This document shows, one piece after another, positions 1 to 5,146 of a DNA stretch of 6,045 nucleotides. Numbering within the stretch: position 1 is the stretch's first letter; every line of letters begins with the position of its first letter. Source of the DNA: an uncultured Myxococcales bacterium (GTDB lineage Bacteria > Myxococcota_A > Polyangia > Polyangiales > Polyangiaceae); contig CALKVG010000169.1 in NCBI GenBank assembly GCA_937998045.1, forward strand, positions 1-6,045, given 5' to 3'. A program made the position numbers and the translations under genes. The notes under the pieces are model-generated. The model was given only the letters and a program-made list of their open reading frames with translations, had not been told where the DNA came from and did no database searches.

Positions 1-90
1 ATCCCATCCGCCTCGCCGTCGTCGCCCCCGCCGCCTCACCCCGCTGCGAGCGCTACCGCCGCGCGCGGAAGCGACGAGGACATCAAATAG
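1..90 (+). CDS. Possible C-terminal tail of an upstream gene (5' end outside window)
   Basis: Reading from base 1 in the first frame gives 29 sense codons and then TAG at 88-90. The peptide is a Ser/Pro/Ala-rich low-complexity run that ends in the polar, acidic sequence ARGSDEDIK. About four fifths of the codons end in G or C, which fits coding DNA in this genome. A proline/alanine-rich stretch with a charged end is a common C-terminus in myxobacterial secreted or signalling proteins. If real, the gene converges on the minus-strand GcvT-like gene, and the two stop regions overlap by 8 bases (83-90). No domain is visible in so short a piece, so no function can be given. It could also be non-coding DNA that happens to be open in this frame. 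Confidence 0.4.
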   Translation: MPSASPSSPPPPHPAASATAARGSDEDIK

Positions 91-1282
91 GCGGCGACTG
101 CACCTTCCGCGCAGGGTTGAAGAAGGGCGTCTCTGTCACCCGCGCCGGCACGCGGTGGCGCACGGCCTCGACCGTCACCTCGACCTCGGCCCTCGCGCCA
201 GGGCGCGCGTGCTCGCGGCCGACCAGCGCCAGCGCGATGAGCTTCTTCAACGTGGGGGACCAGGTCGTCGACGTCGCGCGACCGATCTGCTCCCGCGCGC
301 CATATACCGGTACGGCGACCCGCGAGGCGATCGGCGACACCGCCGGCGGTAGGCCCACGCGCTCGTAGAGGGCTTCGACCGACGGCCAATCGATCTCGAG
401 CCCCACCACCTGCCGCGCGACCCCCCGCGCCCGCTCCGCGGCCAGCGCCTGCTGGCCGACGAAGCGCGCCTTGTCCAGCGTGACGAGTCGCTCCAGGCCG
501 AGCTCGTAGGGCGAGAATCGCTGCGACGCGATGATCGCCTTGCGGCTGCTCGCGAAATCGACGTCGATGAGCAAGAGCCCCGCCTCGATTCGCGCGACGT
601 CGAGGGCGAGCATCCCCGCGGGGTGCAGGTCGAACGCCTTCCCGGCGTCCACGATCGCGTCCCACACCGGGAGCGCGCGATCCCACGGGACCCAGATCTC
701 GTACCCGAGGTCGCCCGTGTAGCCGGTTCGCGAGACGTCGACCGGCACGCCGGCGATGCGACCGCTCGTCACCCGGAAGTATCGGAGCCCGTCGACGTCC
801 ACGTCGCCGGCCCGCCGCAGGAGCCGCGCCGACAGCGGGCCTTGCAGGGCGAGCGCGGCGACGCGCTCGGAGACGTCCTCGATGCGCACGTCGAGGCCCG
901 CGGCGTTGCGGTGCAACCATCGCAGGTTCGGCTCCGCGGCCGTCCAGCGGTAGACGTCCTCTTCCAGCCGCGAAACCGTCCCGTCGTCGATCACGTGTCC
1001 GGCCTCGTCGCACCACGGCGTGTAGATCACCTGGCCGACCGCCACCTTCGTCATGTCGCGCGTGACGATGCGGTCGACGAGGCGCGTCGCGTCCCGCCCG
1101 TGGACCCGGTACTTGAAGAGCGGCGTGACGTCGATGACGGCCGCCGCGTTGCGGATAGCGTTGTACTCGTGCTCGTGGTGCGACTCGTACGAGCTCGGCG
1201 CGTAGTAGCCCGACCACTCCCTATAGTGGAGGCTCTCGCACAGCGCGAGGGTGCGCTCGTGGAAGGCGGTTCCGATGGGCAC
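83..1282 (-). CDS. GcvT-like aminomethyltransferase-family protein (folate-dependent C1 transfer), catalytic Asp replaced by Asn
   Basis: A 399-residue cytoplasmic protein of the glycine-cleavage T-protein (GcvT) fold, with no signal peptide or membrane segment. The family binds tetrahydrofolate and moves a methyl or methylene group between a substrate and folate. Visible marks are TPWCDEAGHVIDDGT at about 88-102, RTGYTGDLGYEI at 185-196, ARIEAG at 230-235, FVGQQAL at 274-280, and a C-terminal barrel from about 289 to 390 ending in PFFNPARK (386-393). These show both GcvT domains to be complete; classical T-proteins are slightly shorter, at about 365 residues. Residue 119 is Asn (AEPNLRW, codon AAC at 928-926) where the E. 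coli enzyme has catalytic Asp101. This suggests a subfamily nearer to GcvT-fold demethylases or stand-alone 'aminomethyltransferase family' proteins than to true GcvT. The start is GTG at 1282, 8 bases after the upstream stop and just before the conserved N-terminus; no in-frame ATG lies nearby. GGAGG at 1300-1296 is a somewhat distant ribosome site (13-base spacing). It is the last gene of the operon. The substrate is unknown. Confidence 0.92.
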   Translation of the reverse strand: MPIGTAFHERTLALCESLHYREWSGYYAPSSYESHHEHEYNAIRNAAAVIDVTPLFKYRVHGRDATRLVDRIVTRDMTKVAVGQVIYTPWCDEAGHVIDDGTVSRLEEDVYRWTAAEPNLRWLHRNAAGLDVRIEDVSERVAALALQGPLSARLLRRAGDVDVDGLRYFRVTSGRIAGVPVDVSRTGYTGDLGYEIWVPWDRALPVWDAIVDAGKAFDLHPAGMLALDVARIEAGLLLIDVDFASSRKAIIASQRFSPYELGLERLVTLDKARFVGQQALAAERARGVARQVVGLEIDWPSVEALYERVGLPPAVSPIASRVAVPVYGAREQIGRATSTTWSPTLKKLIALALVGREHARPGARAEVEVTVEAVRHRVPARVTETPFFNPARKVQSPPI

Positions 1283-1290
1283 GGTTTTGC

Positions 1291-2967
1291 CTAGGCCTCC
1301 GTCTCCAGCCCGAAGGGGAGCCTCCGTCGTCTCGCCGCGGCGGAGCGAAGGTCCGCCAGGTCGGCGAGGATGGCGCGCCCCGCGTTCGCGCCGCTGGCGC
1401 CGCTCACGACCCCGCCCGGGTGCGTCCCCGAGCCGCACAGGTAAAGCCCGGCGATGGGCGTCCGGTACCCGGCCCACCCGAGCAGCGGGCGCAGCGCGTA
1501 CAGCTGATCGAGCGAGGGCTCGCCGTGAAGGAGGTGCCCACCCGAAAGACCGTAGCGCTCCTCCAGGTCGACGGGCGTGAGCGCCGCGCGCGCCACGATC
1601 GTCTCCTCCAGATCGGGCGCGTACTCCGCCAGCGTCTGCACGACCCTGCGCAGTAGCTCCTCGCGCGCCGCGCTCCAGCTCCCCGCGCGCAGGGCGTAGG
1701 GGGCGAACTGCGCGTGGATCGACATGACGTGCGCCCCGGACGGTGCGAGCGAGTCGTCGAGCAGCGACGGGATGGTCACGTCGAGCGTGGGGCGCGCCGA
1801 GATTTCGCCGTACTTCGCCGCGTCGAACGCGCGCTCGAGATCGTCGATGCCGGGGCCGATGTGAATGCGCCCGGTGAGAGCGGCCGTGCCCTCGCGCTCG
1901 GACCCGATCGACGCGAAGCGCGGGAGGCGCGAGAGCGCGAGGTTCACCTTCGCCGCCGTGCCCGTGCATCGGTAGCCGCGCACCCGGTCGGCGACCCCGG
2001 GGCCCAGCTCCGACGCGTCGACGAGCCCGAGCAGCGTGCTGCGCGGGTCCGCCCCCGAGGCGACCGCGTGGGCGGCGATCTCCTCGCCGCTCGCGAGGAC
2101 GACGCCGCGCACGGCGCCGTTCTTCACGCGGACCTGCTGCACGCGGGCGCCCGTGCGGACCTCCGCCCCGCGCGCCCGCGCCGCGTCGGCCATGGCGGAA
2201 GTCAGCGCGCCCATGCCTCCGCGCGGGAAGGCCGCCGGCGCCGTCGCGTGGCCATCGAGCGCCGCCTGCAGGAGGAGCGCGGCCCCGGTCCCGGCGGACC
2301 GCGGGCCGGCGAAGCTCGCGTAGATTCCGCGCGCGGCGACCGTCGCGCGGAGAAGGTCGCTCTCGAACCACTCCGCCGCGACGTCCGCGACCGCCATCGG
2401 CGCCCACCGGAGGACGCGGTACGCCTCGCGCTTCCCGAGCGCGCGCACCCGGCGCATGGTCGCGAGGAGCCTCCAGAGATCGGCCGCCGCGCGGATAGCG
2501 CGCCGGTCGCCCGCGCGCGGCGCGTCGACTCCGGGCGGCTGCGCCGTCATCGCCGGCGCGATCGCCGCGCCGATGCGCCGGAACGACTCCGCGAACTGCG
2601 GATAGCGCTCTGCGTCCTTCGCCGAGAAGGCCCGCAACCCGGCTGCGGTCTGCTCAGCGTCGTCGTAGACGCGCAGCGCGGGGCCGCCCGGCGAAGGCGC
2701 GAAGACCCGCACCGCGGGCTCGAGCCACTTCAGTCCGTAGCGCGCGAGCTCGAGGTCCCTCGCGACGCGGCCGAGGAGCGGCCCGGCCGCGTGGAGCACC
2801 GCCGGACAGCGGAATCCCGGGGCAATCTCCTCGGTCACGCACCGGCCGCCGACGACGTCGCGCGCCTCGAGGACGAGGGTCTTCGCCCCTGCGCCGGCGA
2901 GGATCGCCGCAGCGACCAGGCCGTTGTGGCCCGCGCCCACGACGACGACGTCGTGCTCGATTCCCAT
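1291..2967 (-). CDS. PYROXD2/phytoene-dehydrogenase-like FAD-dependent oxidoreductase (second copy)
   Basis: A 558-residue flavoprotein of the COG1233 type (phytoene dehydrogenase-related, PYROXD2-like). An N-terminal FAD-binding Rossmann motif VVVVGAGHNGL lies at 7-17, with the ribose-binding Glu at 34 and a following GG pair at 40-41. The C-terminal FAD-contact segment GLYLCGSGTHPGG starts at 507, giving a complete fold. It is clearly paralogous to the upstream gene: over a 44-residue block (462-505 here, 450-493 there) I count 25 identities. The N-terminal half is more diverged, and this copy has an extra tail of about 25 residues with a basic run (ARRRRLPFG) absent from its partner. No signal peptide is seen, so it is probably cytoplasmic. 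The start is ATG at 2967, sharing one base with the upstream stop (TGATG). A good ribosome site, GGGAG at 2980-2976, lies 8 bases before it. Family members are predicted FAD oxidoreductases acting on amines, polyenes or unknown substrates. The name 'phytoene desaturase' should not be taken literally, because no carotenoid genes are adjacent. Confidence 0.94.
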   Translation of the reverse strand: MGIEHDVVVVGAGHNGLVAAAILAGAGAKTLVLEARDVVGGRCVTEEIAPGFRCPAVLHAAGPLLGRVARDLELARYGLKWLEPAVRVFAPSPGGPALRVYDDAEQTAAGLRAFSAKDAERYPQFAESFRRIGAAIAPAMTAQPPGVDAPRAGDRRAIRAAADLWRLLATMRRVRALGKREAYRVLRWAPMAVADVAAEWFESDLLRATVAARGIYASFAGPRSAGTGAALLLQAALDGHATAPAAFPRGGMGALTSAMADAARARGAEVRTGARVQQVRVKNGAVRGVVLASGEEIAAHAVASGADPRSTLLGLVDASELGPGVADRVRGYRCTGTAAKVNLALSRLPRFASIGSEREGTAALTGRIHIGPGIDDLERAFDAAKYGEISARPTLDVTIPSLLDDSLAPSGAHVMSIHAQFAPYALRAGSWSAAREELLRRVVQTLAEYAPDLEETIVARAALTPVDLEERYGLSGGHLLHGEPSLDQLYALRPLLGWAGYRTPIAGLYLCGSGTHPGGVVSGASGANAGRAILADLADLRSAAARRRRLPFGLETEA

Positions 2968-2980
2968 CAGCGGTTCTCCC
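2965..2980 (-). promoter_or_regulatory. Stop-start overlap (TGATG) with ribosome binding site inside the upstream gene
   Basis: The TGA stop of the first oxidoreductase (2969-2967) and the ATG of the second (2967-2965) share one base. GGGAG at 2980-2976 lies 8 bases before the ATG, inside the coding end of the first gene. This arrangement is typical of translational coupling and implies that the two paralogous flavoproteins are made together in similar amounts. Confidence 0.8.
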
Positions 2981-4547
2981 GGAGGATGCGCGCGGCGGCG
3001 TTTCGCCCGGGGGCGCCCATGATTCCCCCTCCCGGGTGGGCCGCCGATCCGCACACGTAGAGCCCGTCGATCGGCGTCCGGTAGCGTGCCCACCCGGGCG
3101 CGGGCCGGAGGAAGAAGAGCTGCTCGAGCGTGAGCTCTCCCTGGAAGATGTTCCCCTCGGACAGTCCGATCGTCCGTTCGATGTCGAGCGGCGTGAGCAC
3201 CTGCCGGTAGAGAACGATGTCTCTCAGGTTGGGCGCGTACTCGGCCAGGGTATCGACGACCGCATCGGCGAAGGCTTCGCGCTGGTCGTCCCAGGTCCCT
3301 TCCTTGAGGCGATACGGCGCGTACTGCACGAAGCAGGACATGACGTGCTTGCCCGGCGGGGCGACCGACGGATCGGTGAGGCTCGGGATGACGACGTCGA
3401 TGTAGGGCCGGCGCGAGAAGCGCCCGTACTTCGCCTCGTCGTAGGCGCGCTCCATGTAGTCGACGCTGGGCGAGATCGAGACGGCGCCGCGAAGGTGGGG
3501 GCCGGCGCCCGGCAGGCACGTGAAATCCGGCAGCGCGTCGAGCGCGAGGTTCACCTTCCCCGACGACCCGCGGAACTTGTAGCGCTCGATGTCCTCGGCG
3601 AAGTCCGGCGGCAGATGCTCGTGGCCGACCATCTTCGTGAACGTCTGGCGGGGGTCGAGGCTCGAGGCGATGGCGCGCGCGCGGATCTCCTCGCCATCTT
3701 CGAGGACGACGCCCGTCGCTCGCCCGCCCCGGACCGATATCCTCGCGACCGGGGATGCCGTCCGGATCTCGACGCCGGCGGCGCGCGCGGCGCCGGCGAT
3801 GGCCTCGGAGATTGCGCCCGTGCCGCCGCGCGGCAAGCCCCAGGACCGGAACGCGCCGTCGATCTCGCCCATGTAGTGGTGCAAGAGGACGTACGCGGTG
3901 CCCGGCGAGCGCACCCCGAGGAACGTCCCGATGATGCCCGAGGCGGACATCGTCGCCTTGAGGACGTCGGTCTCGAACCATGTGTCGAGGAGGTCGACGG
4001 CGCTCATCGTCATGAGCTTCGCCTGGTTCACCTTGTCGCCCGTGGGGAGGCGCCGGAAGCGTTGCGCGAGCGACCACAGGTCGCGCAGCGAGGCGAGGCT
4101 CGGCGACATCGGATCGGGCGGCGTCATCCCGAGGATCGGCTTGACGAAGCGCGCCATGTCGACCATCGCCTTGCCGTATTCGTCGTACGCCTCGGCGTCG
4201 AGGCGCGAGTGGCGCGCGATCTCGCGCCGCGTCCGCGCGTGATCGTTCATCCGCCAGAGGTAGTCTCCGTTCGGCATCGGCGTGAACGTGCCGTCGAGCG
4301 GTAGGATCTCGAGCCCGTGCCGCGGGAGATCGAGCTCGCGGATGATCTCCGGCCGGAGGAGGGAGACGACGTATGAGAAGACGGAGAAGAGGAAGCCGGG
4401 GAAGACCTCCTCGGTGACGGCGGCGCCGCCGAGGACATGACGGCGCTCGAGGACGAGGACGCGGCGCCCCGCGCGGCCCAGGTACGCGGCGGCCGTCAGT
4501 CCGTTGTGACCGCCCCCGATGACGACGACGTCGTAGACCGCGCTCAT
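2967..4547 (-). CDS. PYROXD2/phytoene-dehydrogenase-like FAD-dependent oxidoreductase (first gene of operon)
   Basis: A 526-residue flavoprotein, the usual size for bacterial PYROXD2-like proteins. The FAD Rossmann motif VVVIGGGHNGLTAAAYL lies at 7-23, the ribose-binding Glu at 34 (VLVLERR) and GG at 40-41. The middle contains WGLPRGGTGAISEAIAGAA, the conserved glycine-rich stretch that precedes the second part of the FAD domain. The C-terminus has GLYVCGSAAHPGGGIMGAPG from residue 495, the flavin-contacting end of the COG1233 family. There is no signal peptide, so it is probably cytoplasmic. Human PYROXD2 is a mitochondrial protein of poorly defined chemistry. The chosen ATG at 4547 puts the Rossmann strand at the normal distance from the N-terminus, but only a weak purine run precedes it, so initiation may rely on something other than a strong Shine-Dalgarno site. 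It heads the operon and its promoter should lie in 4548-5146. The next gene starts within its stop codon. The substrate is not evident from sequence. Confidence 0.95.
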   Translation of the reverse strand: MSAVYDVVVIGGGHNGLTAAAYLGRAGRRVLVLERRHVLGGAAVTEEVFPGFLFSVFSYVVSLLRPEIIRELDLPRHGLEILPLDGTFTPMPNGDYLWRMNDHARTRREIARHSRLDAEAYDEYGKAMVDMARFVKPILGMTPPDPMSPSLASLRDLWSLAQRFRRLPTGDKVNQAKLMTMSAVDLLDTWFETDVLKATMSASGIIGTFLGVRSPGTAYVLLHHYMGEIDGAFRSWGLPRGGTGAISEAIAGAARAAGVEIRTASPVARISVRGGRATGVVLEDGEEIRARAIASSLDPRQTFTKMVGHEHLPPDFAEDIERYKFRGSSGKVNLALDALPDFTCLPGAGPHLRGAVSISPSVDYMERAYDEAKYGRFSRRPYIDVVIPSLTDPSVAPPGKHVMSCFVQYAPYRLKEGTWDDQREAFADAVVDTLAEYAPNLRDIVLYRQVLTPLDIERTIGLSEGNIFQGELTLEQLFFLRPAPGWARYRTPIDGLYVCGSAAHPGGGIMGAPGRNAAARILRENR

Positions 4548-4590
4548 GGCGTGCGGGAGCTTTCCGGCGAGAGAAGCTCCTCACGCTACC

Positions 4591-4614
4591 ACGGAGGGCG
4601 ACCGTGCGGTCCGT
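4591..4614. promoter_or_regulatory. Nested inverted repeat upstream of the operon (possible operator)
   Basis: ACGGA (4591-4595) and TCCGT (4610-4614) are inverted copies. Between and partly overlapping them is a perfect GACCG-TG-CGGTC palindrome (4600-4611). The site lies 44-67 bases upstream of the first oxidoreductase ATG, where a repressor or activator of the operon could bind. Short palindromes are frequent by chance in GC-rich DNA and no known operator is recognised. Confidence 0.25.
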
Positions 4615-4640
4615 CAACGCCGGAGGCCAGATAGACCTCT

Positions 4641-4660
4641 TCCCATGAGCTCCCATGAGC
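4641..4660. repeat. Perfect 10-base tandem repeat, two copies
   Basis: The unit TCCCATGAGC occurs twice head to tail with no mismatch. Each copy contains an ATG on the plus strand (4645 and 4655) in different frames. It may be a replication-slippage duplication. No function is evident. Confidence 0.8.
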
Positions 4661-4851
4661 CGGGCCGATGCACGAAAGCACGACATCACCACGGATGCTT
4701 CGGACGCGCCGGCGGCCGACGTGCAAGACGCCGACGGTCCGGGACATGGTACGACCCGAGCTGGCACGACGCCGGGTCCACGGACCCCAACGGCTGGCAC
4801 GACGGGTACGACGTCACCAGCCGACCTCCAGAGCCGGCCAACGACCCATAG
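4655..4851 (+). pseudogene. Possible small disrupted coding sequence ending at 4851
   Basis: Two adjacent frames each look coding over part of this stretch. From ATG 4655 one frame gives an acidic Asp/Ala-rich segment (ITTDASDAPAADVQDADG) resembling linkers of myxobacterial secreted proteins. From about 4747 a different frame has 25 consecutive G- or C-ending codons. It encodes YDPSWHDAGSTDPNGWHDGY and ends at TAG 4849-4851. The other two plus frames over 4747-4821 have many A- or T-ending codons. A single frameshift near 4730-4747, in the genome or the assembly, would join the two. No ribosome site, signal peptide or known domain is visible, so this could also be repetitive non-coding DNA. 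Confidence 0.25.
4760..4804. repeat. 12-base direct repeat flanking a 14-base palindrome
   Basis: GCTGGCACGACG occurs at 4760-4771 and again at 4793-4804, 33 bases apart. Between them is the palindrome GGGTCC-AC-GGACCC (4774-4787). An outer pair, GGTACGAC, lies at 4748-4755 and 4805-4812. The 33-base period is a whole number of codons, so the repeats may reflect a repeated Trp-His-Asp peptide rather than a protein-binding array. Confidence 0.6.
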
Positions 4852-5134
4852 GCCGCGCGCTCTCGGATTCGGGGCCGCGGTTGTTGCGATACCGCTTCGA
4901 TAGGTGTCGCCCGCTGCGATCGCCGGCGCGCTGCGGTTCGACGAGTGTGCTTCGCCAAGACTTCGAGTCCCGGAAAGACGATTCGACGGAGAGCTCCGCC
5001 GCAGGCCATCGGAAATGTCGGACGACGCCGGAGGTGGGTCGGTTGGCGCTTTGCTCGCGCCCACATTTGCGTGCATCCTATGCGCGCCAATCGAGATGCG
5101 GAGCGACCCTTAGGTCCCTTTGTCGAGACTTCTT

Positions 5135-5138
5135 GGAG
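5135..5138 (+). promoter_or_regulatory. Ribosome binding site of the exported-protein gene
   Basis: GGAG ends 8 bases before the ATG at 5147, which is good spacing and supports that start. An earlier ATG at 5139 reads only three codons before TGA and cannot be the start of the protein. Confidence 0.65.
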
Positions 5139-5146
5139 ATGCGTCG

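Larger units (their letters stand above)
4548..5146. other. Divergent intergenic region of about 600 bp; no confident gene
   Basis: This lies between the head of the minus-strand operon and the start of the plus-strand exported-protein gene, so it should hold both promoters. I see no convincing paired -35/-10 boxes. A TTGACG hexamer on the minus strand (4617-4612) has no good -10 at normal spacing. The left part has a perfect 10-base tandem repeat (4641-4660), small inverted repeats (4591-4614 and 4774-4787) and a 12-base direct repeat (4760-4771 and 4793-4804). ACGAC occurs six times between 4680 and 4845. The part from about 4852 to 5130 shows nothing recognisable. Candidate reading frames here are rich in Arg and Cys and lack consistent codon use, except for the stretch noted separately at 4655-4851. 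No tRNA-like T-arm could be confirmed. Confidence 0.6.

Noticed and set aside
1283..2407. N-terminal extension of the GcvT-like frame back into the second oxidoreductase gene
   Set aside because: The extension is Arg/Ala/Gly-rich and lies over a well-supported gene. GcvT homology begins only after GTG 1282.
1714..3060. Long plus-strand open frame (448 codons) opposite the second oxidoreductase
   Set aside because: It is in register with the real gene on the other strand. It stays open only because Leu TTA/CTA and Ser TCA codons are rare in this GC-rich gene. Its product is Arg-rich with no domain.
3036..4304. Long plus-strand open frame (422 codons) opposite the first oxidoreductase
   Set aside because: Same antisense, codon-aligned shadow. 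The product is Arg/Asp/Val-rich low-complexity sequence with no motif.
1291..4547. Naming the two oxidoreductases crtI/phytoene desaturase
   Set aside because: They share the broad FAD family, but the motifs fit PYROXD2-like proteins better and no other carotenoid genes are nearby.
4612..4617. Minus-strand TTGACG as a -35 promoter box
   Set aside because: There is no acceptable -10 hexamer 16-18 bases downstream. The best partial match (TAGCGT) is at about 23 bases.
4930..4980. TTCGA-containing segments resembling a tRNA T-arm
   Set aside because: The flanking five bases do not pair, and no acceptor, D or anticodon arms can be found around them.
4548..5076. N-terminal extension of a minus-strand frame upstream of the operon
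   Set aside because: That frame is out of phase with the first oxidoreductase and passes through it as Arg/Pro-rich nonsense before reaching the second one, whose own ATG at 2967 has a good ribosome site.
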